Below are positions 1 to 9,385 of a stretch of DNA of 64,000 nt, piece by piece. Each line of letters starts with the position of its first letter. Positions within the stretch are counted from its first letter, which is position 1. Position numbers and translations under genes: made by a program. This DNA comes from Streptomyces zaomyceticus. Its GTDB lineage: Bacteria > Actinomycetota > Actinomycetes > Streptomycetales > Streptomycetaceae. The DNA is taken from contig NZ_BNBZ01000001.1 of assembly GCF_014656215.1 (NCBI RefSeq), positions 558,001 to 622,000 of the forward strand. Direction: 5' to 3'. The notes under the pieces are model-generated. The model saw nothing but the letters and a program-made list of their open reading frames with translations. It ran no database searches and was not told the origin of the DNA.

Positions 1-16
1 CCCGCGGTGGCCCGGG

Positions 17-711
17 CTATTCGGCTGAAAGGGCCGCGCCCACGGCGGCTGCCGCGTGGAGTCGTGTGGTGGGGAAGAGCGGGACCGGGCTGTCCTCGGA
101 GCCGATGAGAAGCTCGATCTCCGTGCAGCCCAGGATGATGCCTTCGGCACCGTCGGCGACCAGGTCCGCGATGACCTTCCGGTACGCGGCCCGTGACTCC
201 TCCCGCACGATGCCCAGGCAGAGTTCCTCGTAGATCACGCGGTGGACGATCTCGCGCCCTTCGGCCTCCGGGGTGCGTACATCCAGTCCCCCGGCCTCCA
301 GGCGCCTCGGTAGAAGTCCTGCTCCATCGTGAACGCCGTGCCCAGCAGGCCGACTCGGCGCAGGCCCGACGCCCGCACCGCCTCTGCGGTGACGTCCGCC
401 AGGTGCAGCAGAGGGACGGACACCGCCGCCTCCACCTGGTCGGCGACCTTGTGCATGGTGTTGGTGCAGATCAGCACCATGTCCGCGCCCGCCGCCTCCA
501 GAGCCCGAGCGGCCGCGGCCAGGATCTCGCCCGCCTCCGTCCAGCGGTTCTGGACCTGCAACCGCTCGATCTCCGCGAAGTCCACCGAGTACAGCATGCA
601 CCGCGCCGAGTGGAGCCCACCGAGGCGCTCACGCGTGAGCTCGTTCAACAAGCGGTAGTACTCCGCCGTCGACTCCCAGCTCATTCCGCCGATCAGCCCG
701 ATCGTCCTCAT
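17..711 (-). pseudogene. Aspartate/glutamate racemase family protein, frameshifted
   Basis: Cofactor-independent Asp/Glu racemase fold, interconverting D- and L-amino acids with two catalytic cysteines. The N-terminal half (from ATG at 711, opening MRTIGLIGGMSWEST) carries the first cysteine in ICTNTMHK. The C-terminal half carries the second in ILGCTEIELL. The two halves lie in different frames. The first frame loses similarity after MEQDFYR near position 313 and the other resumes at RLEAGGLDVRTPEAEGREIV, so one base appears to be missing around 310-314. Restoring it gives about 231 residues, normal for the family. Both cysteines remain, so the lesion is either recent or a sequencing error. 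A GTG five codons upstream (726) is an alternative start. Confidence 0.8.
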
Positions 712-869
712 CGCCACGCCCCTCACCCACGAGCCCCCTGCCGCACCTCAGTCACCCACACGGGCGATCTTCACTCACCGTGTCGAACTGGACACAACCC
801 GTGCGGTACGTTCACGCAAAACGGCCCCCACCGACGGTTCGCAGCCATCGGCGAGGGCCTGAACCACTC

Positions 870-1955
870 ATGGAACTGGACTCCACTGTGATCTACCGGC
901 ACTTTAACGCGCCCTCCCGCGCCTTCAGTCAGTTCTCGCACGAGATCATTCGGCATCCTCGGCTCACCTCCGACGCCGTTCGGCTTCTGACCTGGCAGCT
1001 CTCCCTCCCCACTCACGCGCGTGAGTCGTTCTCCACGACCGCCCAACGTGCCCGGATCGGGGGATGCGCCTTCACCCGCGCCAAGCGTCAGCTCAAGGAG
1101 GAGGGGTTCGTACATGAGCGGCGGATTCAGGGGCCCGGCGGGCGCTGGGTCACTCAACAGCTCGTCTCCAGCACCCCGTTGACCTCCGACGAGGCCGCCG
1201 GCCTCCTCGCCCGGTCACCGCTCCCCACCTGCACGAACCGCGTATCCCCGCAGGTCGTACCGAGTCCCCGGAAACCGGCCGCCGGTCAGCCGACCACCCC
1301 GGTGACCGACGGTTATCCAGATGAATACCTGAGGGAAGACACCTCCCACCTTCCGGCCGAGGCGGCCGAGTCGGCTGAGTCGGTCGAGGCCGTCGAGGCC
1401 GTCGAGGCCGTCGAGGCCGTCGAGGCCGTCGATGAGCCTGCCCCCGCCTCCCTGCCCGCCGACGGCCGGACCGCCGGCCCCCACCTCGAGGACGCCCGCG
1501 CCCTCGTCGGGGCGCTGCCCCTCCTCTCCCCCGCCCTGCGGCACATCCCGCCCGGCATGCGCGACGAGCTCGCCCGCCTCGCCGCCCGCTGGCTCGACGC
1601 CGGGCACTCGTCCGCCGACGTCCACGAGCACGTCCTGCGCGGCCTGCCCGGCACCGGGACGCCCGTGCACCGGCCCGGCGGTCTCGTTCGCTATCTCCTC
1701 CGAGACGTCCCGCCCCGTACCCTGCCGACCCTGCCCCCGCCCACCCCCGCCCGGATCCGGCTCTCCGTCCGCCTCGAAGGCACACGCGAGTGCTCCGGCC
1801 CTCACACCCAGCCCATGCTGTTCCGGCCCCTCGCCGACGAGACCCTCTGCGCCGAATGCGCCCCCGCCCCTGCCACCGCCCCCTCCAGTGCCCCTGCCAC
1901 TCCGCCCGAGGCGACGTCCGTGCCCGACACGGATCGCGTTCACACCCCCTCGTAG
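870..1955 (+). CDS. Winged-helix DNA-binding protein with VEA tandem repeat
   Basis: No named family recognised. Residues 1-105 look like a winged helix-turn-helix (RHPRLTSDAVRLLTWQLSLP, then STTAQRARIGG and a basic recognition-type segment AFTRAKRQLKEEGFVHERR). This is followed by an acidic Ala/Pro linker with five perfect VEA repeats (residues about 172-186), a helical segment, and a C-terminal stretch with spaced cysteines and a histidine (RECSGPHTQ...TLCAEC) that could bind zinc. The frame is open from 780, but ATG 870 is preferred because it opens directly into the conserved-looking MELDSTVIYRHF. Probably a transcriptional regulator; target unknown. Confidence 0.7.
   Translation: MELDSTVIYRHFNAPSRAFSQFSHEIIRHPRLTSDAVRLLTWQLSLPTHARESFSTTAQRARIGGCAFTRAKRQLKEEGFVHERRIQGPGGRWVTQQLVSSTPLTSDEAAGLLARSPLPTCTNRVSPQVVPSPRKPAAGQPTTPVTDGYPDEYLREDTSHLPAEAAESAESVEAVEAVEAVEAVEAVDEPAPASLPADGRTAGPHLEDARALVGALPLLSPALRHIPPGMRDELARLAARWLDAGHSSADVHEHVLRGLPGTGTPVHRPGGLVRYLLRDVPPRTLPTLPPPTPARIRLSVRLEGTRECSGPHTQPMLFRPLADETLCAECAPAPATAPSSAPATPPEATSVPDTDRVHTPS
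1383..1427 (+). repeat. 9-bp tandem repeat, five copies, in frame
   Basis: Five exact copies of GTCGAGGCC run head to tail inside the winged-helix gene and encode Val-Glu-Ala five times. Because the unit is a multiple of three, copy-number change by slippage would lengthen or shorten the linker without breaking the frame. Confidence 0.95.
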
Positions 1956-1992
1956 GCTCGTAGGACGACCCGTCGAACCGAAAGGCCCCGTC

Positions 1993-2292
1993 ATGCCCCG
2001 CATCCCCTCCCCCGCCATCGCCGCCGCCGGACTCGTGGGCGGTTACGCCGTTGCCCGGTGGACCAGGAAGCGGCCCCTCGGGGGTGCGGTGCTCGCCCTG
2101 GCCGGTGGGGTCGCCGCCCGGGAGTGGCAGCAGGTCGGTGGGGCCAAGGTCGCCGCCGGGCTCGGCACCGCCTACGTCGCCGCCTTCGCCGGGTCCCATC
2201 CCCTCGCGAAGAAGATCGGCGCCTGGCCCGCCGTGTTCTCCGTCGCCGGGGGCATGGCCGCCGCCTCCTGGGCCGTCACCCGCGGGAAGTAG
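1993..2292 (+). CDS. Small hypothetical membrane protein
   Basis: A 99-residue, Ala/Gly-rich protein with about three hydrophobic segments (roughly residues 8-20, 28-40 and 50-65, with another near 80-93) and basic turns such as ARWTRKRP and SHPLAKK. It has no recognisable catalytic motif. ATG 1993 follows the upstream regulator by 37 bp in the same direction, so the two may be cotranscribed. Function unknown; an inner-membrane location is inferred from hydrophobicity. Confidence 0.7.
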   Translation: MPRIPSPAIAAAGLVGGYAVARWTRKRPLGGAVLALAGGVAAREWQQVGGAKVAAGLGTAYVAAFAGSHPLAKKIGAWPAVFSVAGGMAAASWAVTRGK

Positions 2293-2340
2293 GCCCCCCG
2301 GGCCGGGGCCCCGCCCCCCGGACCGCCGCCGCACTGCCCC

Positions 2341-3609
2341 TCAGCCCCCCACCCCATGGCTCACCGTGTAGATCAGCAGCCCCGCCAGGGCGCCCACCAC
2401 CGTGCCGTTGATGCGGATGAACTGGAGGTCTCGGCCGATGTTCGCCTCGATCTTCTTCGAGGTCTGGGTGGCGTCCCAGCCCGCGACCGTGTCCGTGATC
2501 AGGGACGTGATCTCGCCCCGGTACGTCGTCACCACGTACGCCGCCGCGTCCTCCGCCCAGCCTTCGACCTTCGACTGGAGGCGGGCGTCCGTCGACAGGC
2601 GCTTGCCGAGGGAGATCAGGGAGGCGCGGGCGCGGAGGCGGAGCTGGCTGCGGTCGTCCTCGGCCGCCGCGATGATCAGGTTGCGGATCGAGGACCAGGC
2701 GGAGGCGATGATGTCCTGGACCTCGGGGCGGGCCAGCAGCTCCGACTTCAGGCGTTCCACGCGCGCCCGGGTGTCCGTGTCCGCCTGGAGGTCGGCGGCG
2801 AAGTCGGTGAGGAAGCGGTCGATCGCGCCGCGCGCCGGGTGGCCCGGCATGTCCCGCATCTCCGTCACGAAGCGGAGGAGCTCCTTGTAGACGCGTTCGC
2901 CGATGCGCTTGTCCACGAAGCGCGGCGTCCAGCCCGGCGCCCCGCCCTGGACCGCGTCCATCACCGACTCGCCGTGGGTCACCAGCCAGTCGTGCGCCCT
3001 GGTGCACACGAGATCCACCGCCCGGCGGTGCGCCCCGTCGGAGACGATCTTCTCCAGGGTCTTGCCGAGGCCCGGTGCGATCTCCGCCGCCTCCGCCCGC
3101 CGGGTGATCGCCTCGCCGACGACCGCCTGGACGTCGGCGTCCCGGAGGACCGTGAGTGCGCCCCGCAGGGCCGTGGACGCCTCCGCCGTCACCCGGTCCG
3201 CGTGGGCCGGGTCCGCCAGCCATCCACCCAGGCGGGCGCCGATGCCCAGGGCCGCCAGCCGGCCGCGTACGACATCGGCCGACAGGAAGTTCTCGCCCAC
3301 GAACTGGCCCAGTGACGCGCCCAGCTGGTCCTTCTTCGTCGGGATGATCGCCGTGTGCGGGATCGGCAGGCCCAGCGGGTGCCGGAACAGCGCCGTCACC
3401 GCGAACCAGTCCGCGAGCGCGCCGACCATGCCGGCCTCCGCCGCCGCCGCGACATAGCCCGTCCAGGCCCCCCAGCCCGCGTTCTCCGCCCACGTCGCCA
3501 GGGCGTAGATCACCGCCACGGCGAGCAGCAGCGACGTCGCCAGCGTCTTCATCCGGCGGACGCCTCTGCTCTTCTCCTCGTCCGCCGCCGTGTACGAAAA
3601 ACTCACCAT
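2341..3609 (-). CDS. DUF445 family membrane protein
   Basis: A 422-residue protein of the DUF445 (YjiN-like) family. The N-terminus has a hydrophobic anchor ([19 protein letters not shown]), followed by the family-typical segment [23 protein letters not shown] and [16 protein letters not shown] long alpha-helical, charged middle follows, and a C-terminal hydrophobic segment ([16 protein letters not shown]) ends the protein. This architecture, membrane at both ends with a helical domain between, is typical of the family, whose function is not established. The ABC exporter genes lie immediately upstream on the same strand, 12 bp away, so it may be their last operon member. Confidence 0.85.
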   Translation of the reverse strand: MVSFSYTAADEEKSRGVRRMKTLATSLLLAVAVIYALATWAENAGWGAWTGYVAAAAEAGMVGALADWFAVTALFRHPLGLPIPHTAIIPTKKDQLGASLGQFVGENFLSADVVRGRLAALGIGARLGGWLADPAHADRVTAEASTALRGALTVLRDADVQAVVGEAITRRAEAAEIAPGLGKTLEKIVSDGAHRRAVDLVCTRAHDWLVTHGESVMDAVQGGAPGWTPRFVDKRIGERVYKELLRFVTEMRDMPGHPARGAIDRFLTDFAADLQADTDTRARVERLKSELLARPEVQDIIASAWSSIRNLIIAAAEDDRSQLRLRARASLISLGKRLSTDARLQSKVEGWAEDAAAYVVTTYRGEITSLITDTVAGWDATQTSKKIEANIGRDLQFIRINGTVVGALAGLLIYTVSHGVGG

Positions 3610-3621
3610 GGGCCCGACCTC

Positions 3622-4600
3622 CTACATCAGGGACTCCCGGCGCTCGTCCCGAGTTCCCCCGTACATCTTCGCGATCACCGTCTCGATGTCCGGCTCCCGC
3701 ACCGAGAGGTCGAGGAGGGGATGGTTCGCCGCCACCTCCGCCACCAGCGGGGCCGCGGAGGACGTGGCCGGGAAGGCGAGCCACTGGCGGGGGCCCTCCG
3801 ACCGTACGAAGCGGGCCCCGGGCACGTCGATCGGGGGCAGTTCCCGCTCCAGGTCCACGACGAGGAGGCGTTCGCTCTCCCCCACGGCGTGCAGGCCGGC
3901 GAGCTCCCCGTCGTACATCAGCCGCCCGTGGTCGATGACCATGACCCGCGAGCAGAGCTGCTCGATGTCCGTGAGGTCGTGGGTGGTGAGGAGGACGGTG
4001 GTGCCCTGTGTGGTGTTGAGGGTGCGGAGGAACTCCCGCACCCTCGCCTTCGAGACGACGTCCAGGCCGATGGTCGGCTCGTCCAGGTACAGCACCTCGG
4101 GGTCGTGGAGGAGGGCGGCCGCGATGTCGCCGCGCATCCGCTGGCCGAGGGAGAGCTGCCGTACCGGTACGTCGAGCAGTTCCCCCAGCTCCAGGAGCTC
4201 CACACAGCGGTCGAGGTTCTCCCGGTAGCGGGCGTCGGGGATGCGGTACATGCGGTGCATCAGCCGGTACGAGTCCTTCAGCGGCAGGTCCCACCACAGC
4301 GTCGTCCGCTGCCCGAAGACCACCCCTATCCGCTGCGCCAGCCGGGTCCGCTCGCGCGAGGGGTCGATGCCGGCGACCCGACGGCCGGCCGCCGGTGGGG
4401 GTGAGGATGCCGGTGAGCATCTTGATCGTGGTCGACTTCCCGGCGCCGTTCGGGCCGATGTAGCCGACCATCTCGCCCCGCTCGACGCCGAAGCTGATGC
4501 CGTCGACCGCCCGGACCTCTCTCCTCTCACGCCGGAACAGGCCTGCCTTCCGGCGGACCGTGAAGGTCTTCTCCAGTGATTCCAGTTCGATGAAGGGCAC
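3622..4600 (-). pseudogene. ABC-2 type exporter ATP-binding protein, frameshifted
   Basis: Energising subunit for the two permeases upstream. GTG 4600 opens the frame with [18 protein letters not shown] and reaches Walker A ([10 protein letters not shown]) and [11 protein letters not shown]. The rest lies in another frame: [21 protein letters not shown]-loop [12 protein letters not shown], signature [10 protein letters not shown], Walker [14 protein letters not shown] and the switch histidine LLTTHDL. The junction is at about 4381-4400, in a GGCCGGCCG tract, and removing one base joins the frames with family-typical spacing. All ATPase motifs survive, so this is either a very recent mutation or an assembly error. 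As written, the product would be truncated soon after Walker A. Confidence 0.85.
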
Positions 4601-4608
4601 GGCCCGCC

Positions 4609-5538
4609 TCAGCTTCCTGTCGATCGGTACGAACGGACTCCGGCCCGCCACGCCAGCGCCGCCACCCCGCAGCAGGCCGCCGCCACCAGCGGCGAGACGA
4701 ACGCCGCCCACTCCGGCACCCCCGCCGGGGCGGGCCGGCCGAGGATGTACAGCGCGGGAAGCCAGTTCACGAACGCCAGCGGCACGACGTACACGACACC
4801 CCGCACCAGGTCCTGGGCGAAGATCGTCGGCGGGTACGCGAGGAGGTTGTTCCCGCCGTACGTGAACGAGCTCGTCACCTCCGCCGCGTCCTGCATCCAG
4901 AAGAGCGCCGACGCGCCCAGCACCATCACCGCCGAGAAGATCACCGCCCCGCAGACCACCGTCACCGGCAGCAGGGCCACCTTCAGCGGCGTCCACTCCA
5001 CGTCCAGCAGGACCAGGGCCCACACCAGGACGAACAGCCCCTGGAGGACCCGGCCGAACCGCCGCAGCGCGAACTTGTCCCCCGCGACCTGCGCGAGCAG
5101 CGGCGCCGGGCGCAGCAGGAACGTGTCGAGCGAGCCGTCCCGCACCCGCCTGCCCATCCGCTGCAGCGAGCCCATCGTCAGGTCGGCGATCCCGAACGCC
5201 GTGCCCGCCGTCCCGTACAGCAGCGCCACCTCCGCGAACGCGAAGCCTCCGAGGCCCTCCACCTGGCCGAACATCAGGAGGATGACGACGAAGTCGAAGA
5301 AGGTCGCGCAAAAGCTGGTGAGGAGCGTGAGCACGAAGGACGAGCGGTACGTCATCGTGGAGCGGATCCACATGCCGGCGACCATGCGGTACGTACGCCA
5401 GGAGTCGGCGAGGAGTCCGTACGTACGCCCTCCGGGGCCCCCGCCCTCCTGGGACGAGCGGTCCGCCCCGCCCGCCCCGCCTCCCTGGGGCGAGCCGTCC
5501 GCCCGGTCCGGCCGGTCCGCGCCCGCGACCTCAGCCAC
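4609..5538 (-). CDS. ABC-2 type transporter permease
   Basis: Integral membrane subunit of about 309 residues with six predicted membrane segments (for example [21 protein letters not shown] and [14 protein letters not shown]). It contains the conserved-type segment [24 protein letters not shown] and [13 protein letters not shown] typical of actinobacterial ABC-2 permeases. GTG 5538 is chosen because it overlaps the TGA of the preceding permease by 8 bp, implying translational coupling. A longer open frame to 5670 would lie almost wholly inside the upstream gene. Together with the partner permease and the ATPase it would form a heteromeric exporter; the substrate is unknown. Confidence 0.85.
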   Translation of the reverse strand: MAEVAGADRPDRADGSPQGGGAGGADRSSQEGGGPGGRTYGLLADSWRTYRMVAGMWIRSTMTYRSSFVLTLLTSFCATFFDFVVILLMFGQVEGLGGFAFAEVALLYGTAGTAFGIADLTMGSLQRMGRRVRDGSLDTFLLRPAPLLAQVAGDKFALRRFGRVLQGLFVLVWALVLLDVEWTPLKVALLPVTVVCGAVIFSAVMVLGASALFWMQDAAEVTSSFTYGGNNLLAYPPTIFAQDLVRGVVYVVPLAFVNWLPALYILGRPAPAGVPEWAAFVSPLVAAACCGVAALAWRAGVRSYRSTGS

Positions 5539-6334
5539 CCTGGACCACCACCTTCCTGGTCGCCGCCGCCTGCGCCGCCCGACCCGCGCCGAACAGGACC
5601 AGCGCCCAGCAGCCCTGGAAGGCGTACGCCCCCACGAGCCCCAGGCCCTCGTACTTCCCCAGGTACACATCGGCCGGCACCTGGAGCAGCGACGCCCACG
5701 GCAGCACCCGGGCGATCTCGCCCAGCGCCCCCGGGAAGACGTTCAGCGGAAGCAGCATCCCCGAGAAGAACAGGCCGCCCAGCCAGGCCATCTGCACCGC
5801 CCCCTGACCGTCCATCAGCCAGAATGCGCTCATCGCCACCAGGTACCAGATCGCGAAACTGACCGTGGAGCCCAGCGCCACGGCCACCAGGAACGCGAGC
5901 CAGGACCCCGGCCCCGACGGCAGCGTGAAGCGGAAGGCCAGCCAGCCGACCGCCATCGGGACGACGCCCCGGCCGAGCAGCTGGAAGGCGGACCGGCCCA
6001 GATTGGCCGAGAACCACCAGAGCTGGAGGTCGGCGGGACGGTAGAGGTCGACCGCGATGTCACCGGTCCTGATCCGCTCGATCAGCTCGTCCTCGAAGCC
6101 GCCGCCCATCATCCCGCAGACCGTGATCAGCGCCTGCCCGATCCACACATAGGCGAGGGCGTCGTCCATGGAGTACCCGCCGAGCTGCGGGCGTTCGTCC
6201 CAGAGGGCGATGTACGTGTACGACAGGATGAAGCCGAAGACGGTGTTGGTGAAGACACCCGCCGCCGTCGCCACCCGATAGGTGGCATGACGCCGGAAGC
6301 CGCCCGCGGCCACCGTCGCGTACAGCCGCAGCAT
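5531..6334 (-). CDS. ABC-2 type transporter permease
   Basis: First gene of the exporter operon: a 267-residue membrane protein with about six hydrophobic segments. It starts MLRLYATVAAGGFRRHATYRV and contains the family-typical GDIAVDLYRPADLQLWWFSANLGR and LFFSGMLLPLNVFPG. The last codons overlap the GTG start of the second permease. It runs divergently from the penicillin-binding protein gene, with a 163-bp shared promoter region. Substrate not inferable from sequence. Confidence 0.87.
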   Translation of the reverse strand: MLRLYATVAAGGFRRHATYRVATAAGVFTNTVFGFILSYTYIALWDERPQLGGYSMDDALAYVWIGQALITVCGMMGGGFEDELIERIRTGDIAVDLYRPADLQLWWFSANLGRSAFQLLGRGVVPMAVGWLAFRFTLPSGPGSWLAFLVAVALGSTVSFAIWYLVAMSAFWLMDGQGAVQMAWLGGLFFSGMLLPLNVFPGALGEIARVLPWASLLQVPADVYLGKYEGLGLVGAYAFQGCWALVLFGAGRAAQAAATRKVVVQGG

Positions 6335-6497
6335 GCCGCTCCCCCTTCCGGTGCGTGGGACATCAAGTCCGTCAAAGGCGGAAAAACGCCGAAGCGCACG
6401 ACCCTAGCGGGGCCCACGGCGACACCGCGACCGGATTTTCCGTCACCTTCGGGTCGCATTCAGGAGTTTCGTCACCTTGGGGGCAATATGAGATGCC

Positions 6498-8891
6498 ATG
6501 CCCCTTTCCTCCGGCACGAGCGACTCCGACGCCCCCCGGCCAGCCCGCCCGACGAGCTGGGAGCCGAGGGACCCCACCCTCTCCGCACCGAAGCCACCCC
6601 CCGCACCGAAGCGCCGTCCCCGCCGCCTCCTGCGCACCCTCTCCGGGCTCCTCCTCCTCGGCACCCTGCTGCTCGCCGGCGCCTTCGCCGCCGGCTACCT
6701 CCTGGTGGAGATCCCGCCCGCCAACGCCACCGCCGTCGCCCAGTCCAACGTCTACCTCTACCGCGACGGCAGCCCCCTCGCCCGGGACGGCGAGGTCAAC
6801 CGCGAGAACGTACGGCTCGACCGCGTCCCGCTCACCGTCCGGCAGGCCGTCCTCGCCGCCGAGGACCGCGACTTCCACACCTCGCGCGCCGTCGACCCCA
6901 AGGCGATGGTCCGCGCCGCCTGGAACACCGTCACCGGCAAGGGCCGCCAGTCCGGCTCCACCATCACCCAGCAGTACGTCAAGAACTACTACCTGGGCCA
7001 GGAGCAGACCCTCACCCGCAAGGCGAAGGAGTTCTTCATCGCGATCAAGCTGGGCCGCGAGAAGAGCAAGGAGGAGATCCTCCAGGGCTATCTGAACACC
7101 AGCTACTTCGGACGGAACGCGTACGGCGTCCAGGCCGCCGCCCGCGCCTACTACGGCAAGGACGTCGAACGCCTCGACACCGCCGAGGGCGCCTACCTCG
7201 CCTCCCTCCTCAAGGCCCCCAACGCCTACGACGTCACCACCCACCCCGAGAACCGCGCCAAGGCCGTCGCCCGCTGGAACTACGTCCTCGACGGCATGGT
7301 CACCGAGGGCTGGCTCACCCGCGCCGACCGCGCCGGCGTCCGCTTCCCCGCTCCCCAGACCGCCCGCCCCGCGACCGGCCTCTCCGGACAGCGCGGCTAC
7401 CTGGTCCAGGCCGTCGAGGAGTACCTCACCGACCACGGCATCGTCGACGAGAAGACCCTCGCCGGCGGCGGCTTCCGCATCACCACCACCCTCGAACCCG
7501 CCAAACAGGACGCACTCGTCCAGGCCGTCGAGGAACGGGTCATGACCCGCCTCGACCCCACGCGCGTCCCCGCCGACCGGTACGTACGGGTCGGGGCGGC
7601 GGCCGTCGACCCCGCGAACGGCAAGGTCCTCGCCATGTACGGCGGCGTCGACTACACCCGGCAATACGTCAACAACGCCACCCGCCGCGACTACCAGGTC
7701 GGCTCCACCTTCAAGCCCTTCGTCTTCACGGCCGCCGTACAGAGCGGCTCCCAGACCCAGCACGGCGAAACCATCACCCCGCACACCCTCTACGACGGGA
7801 GCAACCGGCGCCCGGTCGAAGGCTGGAACGGGGGACCGTACGACCCCGCCAACGAGGACGACGAGAACTACGGACAGATCCCCGTCGGCACCGCCACCGA
7901 CCTCTCCGTGAACGCCGTGTACGCCCAGATGGCCGTCGACGTCGGCCCCGGACACGTACGGCGGACCGCGATCGCCCTCGGGCTCCCCGGCTCCACCCCC
8001 GACCTCACCGCCTCACCCTCCATCGCGCTCGGCCCCGCCACCGCCAGCGTCCTCGACATGGCCACGGCCTACGCCACCCTCGCCGCGCACGGCAGGCACG
8101 GCACGTACACCCTGGTCGAACGGATCACCAGGGACGACCAGGAGCTGACGGCACCGGCCGGCGAGACCCGGCAGGCGGTGAGCCGCGAGGCCGCCGACAC
8201 GACCACGGCCATCCTGCGGAGCGTCGTCGAGGTGGGCAGCGGAACGGCCGCGCAGGCCGCCGGCCGGCCCGCCGCGGGCAAGACGGGCACGGCCGAGGAC
8301 GACAAGGCCGCCTGGTTCGCCGGCTACACCCCGGAACTCGCGACGGTCGTCGCCCTGATGAGCCAGGACCCGGAGACGGGCCGGCAGGAGTCCCTGTACG
8401 GAGCCCTCGGACAGACCCGGATCAACGGCGGCGGGCCCCCTGCCGAGATCTGGGGGGAGTTCACCCGCGAGGCCCTGGCGGGGACCGCGCCGCGGGACTT
8501 CGACCTCCGGCTGATGCCGGGGGCGACGGAGATGCCCCCGGTACCACCGTTCCCGGACGGCCCGGAGGGCACCGACGCGGCCACCGGAACCGACGGAGTC
8601 GACGGCAGGGACGGCAGGGACGGCAGGGACGGCACCGACAGGGTCGAGGAGGCCGTCAGGGCCAACAAGACCGGGCGACCCGACGACCCCCGGGGAACGG
8701 ACCGGCCCGACACGGCCGGCACCCCCGACAGGCCCCACCGGCCCGACACCGCCGACACGCCCGGCACGGCCGAGGAGGGCTTCGGTACCGGAGCGACGGG
8801 AGGAACGGGAGAGGCGGGCGAGACGGGCCAGGCGGGCCCGGGAGCGACCCCCCGCAGACCCGCCCCGCCCCGATCCGGCCCCGGTCAGTGA
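6498..8891 (+). CDS. Class A penicillin-binding protein (transglycosylase/transpeptidase)
   Basis: Bifunctional peptidoglycan synthase of 797 residues. A cytoplasmic Pro-rich tail is followed by a membrane anchor at residues 43-70. The glycosyltransferase domain follows (catalytic Glu in AAEDRDFH, residues 121-127; STITQQYVKNYYL; the family motif GYLNTSYFG). The transpeptidase domain has the SxxK serine in VGSTFKPF (Ser403, Lys406), SxN as SVN near 475, and KTGTAEDDKAAWF. After the transpeptidase a low-complexity Asp/Gly/Thr-rich tail of about 110 residues contains repeated DGR units; such tails are common in streptomycete PBPs. Its stop overlaps the convergent gdx stop by 7 bp. The upstream region has two copies of CGTCACCTT. 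Confidence 0.95.
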   Translation: MPLSSGTSDSDAPRPARPTSWEPRDPTLSAPKPPPAPKRRPRRLLRTLSGLLLLGTLLLAGAFAAGYLLVEIPPANATAVAQSNVYLYRDGSPLARDGEVNRENVRLDRVPLTVRQAVLAAEDRDFHTSRAVDPKAMVRAAWNTVTGKGRQSGSTITQQYVKNYYLGQEQTLTRKAKEFFIAIKLGREKSKEEILQGYLNTSYFGRNAYGVQAAARAYYGKDVERLDTAEGAYLASLLKAPNAYDVTTHPENRAKAVARWNYVLDGMVTEGWLTRADRAGVRFPAPQTARPATGLSGQRGYLVQAVEEYLTDHGIVDEKTLAGGGFRITTTLEPAKQDALVQAVEERVMTRLDPTRVPADRYVRVGAAAVDPANGKVLAMYGGVDYTRQYVNNATRRDYQVGSTFKPFVFTAAVQSGSQTQHGETITPHTLYDGSNRRPVEGWNGGPYDPANEDDENYGQIPVGTATDLSVNAVYAQMAVDVGPGHVRRTAIALGLPGSTPDLTASPSIALGPATASVLDMATAYATLAAHGRHGTYTLVERITRDDQELTAPAGETRQAVSREAADTTTAILRSVVEVGSGTAAQAAGRPAAGKTGTAEDDKAAWFAGYTPELATVVALMSQDPETGRQESLYGALGQTRINGGGPPAEIWGEFTREALAGTAPRDFDLRLMPGATEMPPVPPFPDGPEGTDAATGTDGVDGRDGRDGRDGTDRVEEAVRANKTGRPDDPRGTDRPDTAGTPDRPHRPDTADTPGTAEEGFGTGATGGTGEAGETGQAGPGATPRRPAPPRSGPGQ

Positions 8892-9205
8892 CCCGAGGTC
8901 GCCTTGAGCCCCACCACGGCGACCAGGAGCAGACAGACGAAGAAGATCCGGGCGGCGGTCGCCGGCTCCCCGAGCACCACCATGCCGAGCACCGCCGCAC
9001 CGGCCGCGCCGATCCCGACCCACACGCCGTACGCGGTACCGATGGGCAGGGTCTTGGCGGCATGCGAGAGAAGCACCATGGAGGCGACGATCCCCGCGCC
9101 GGTGAACACACTGGGCCAGAGCCGCGTGAAGCCGTCGGTGTACTTCATCCCGATCGACCAGCCGACTTCCAGCAGACCCGCGACGACAAGAAGAACCCAG
9201 GCCAT
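8885..9205 (-). CDS. gdx: SMR family guanidinium exporter (Gdx/SugE)
   Basis: Small multidrug resistance-family protein of 106 residues with four membrane helices. It carries the essential membrane glutamate Glu13 in LLEVGWSIGMKYTDGF and the loop PIGTAYGVWVGIGA, as in SugE/Gdx proteins, which exchange guanidinium for protons as dual-topology dimers. ATG 9205 is the family start; the open frame continues upstream through the riboswitch without coding sense. The guanidine-III riboswitch directly upstream supports guanidinium rather than a general drug as substrate. Convergent with and slightly overlapping the PBP gene. Confidence 0.93.
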   Translation of the reverse strand: MAWVLLVVAGLLEVGWSIGMKYTDGFTRLWPSVFTGAGIVASMVLLSHAAKTLPIGTAYGVWVGIGAAGAAVLGMVVLGEPATAARIFFVCLLLVAVVGLKATSGH

Positions 9206-9241
9206 GACGACAACACCTCCGCGAGACGGAACAACAGGGGT

Positions 9242-9283
9242 GCGTCGTCTTGTCGGAATCCCGGTACGGCGCGTCTCGTCGGG
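9242..9283 (-). promoter_or_regulatory. Guanidine-III riboswitch (ykkC-III)
   Basis: On the minus strand, 37 bases before the gdx start, the core reads GACGAGACGCGCCGUACC followed by GACAAGACGACGC. From memory this matches the guanidine-III aptamer (Thermobifida fusca form GACGAGGUGCGCCGUACC ... GACAAGACGGCGC) almost base for base. The aptamer folds as a pseudoknot that captures the ribosome binding site when guanidine is absent. Position, strand and downstream gene all agree. Confidence 0.92.
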
Positions 9284-9308
9284 TGTCCCCAGGCTAGCAA
9301 AGAACGAC

Positions 9309-9344
9309 GGAAGGCCCTGGTGACAGTGGTCACCAGGGCCTTCC
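9309..9344 (-). terminator. Hairpin terminator after the GroES-like gene
   Basis: A perfect 16-bp stem with a 4-base loop (arms 9309-9324 and 9329-9344; GGAAGGCCCTGG and its complement). It lies between the end of the groES-like gene and the riboswitch of gdx, so it separates the two leftward transcripts. Confidence 0.85.
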
Positions 9345-9385
9345 GGAAAAATCACCGCCACAGCCGCACGGCTGCGGATCCACGG

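Noticed and set aside
1383..1427. CRISPR array
   Set aside because: Units are only 9 bp with no spacers; it is a coding tandem repeat. No CRISPR-like repeat-spacer pattern was seen anywhere in the window.
4381..4400. Programmed ribosomal frameshift in the ABC ATPase
   Set aside because: No slippery heptamer or stimulatory hairpin is evident; an indel in a GGCCGGCCG tract is simpler.
9184..9300. Guanidine-I or mini-ykkC riboswitch before gdx
   Set aside because: The conserved blocks of those classes are missing; the core fits guanidine-III instead.
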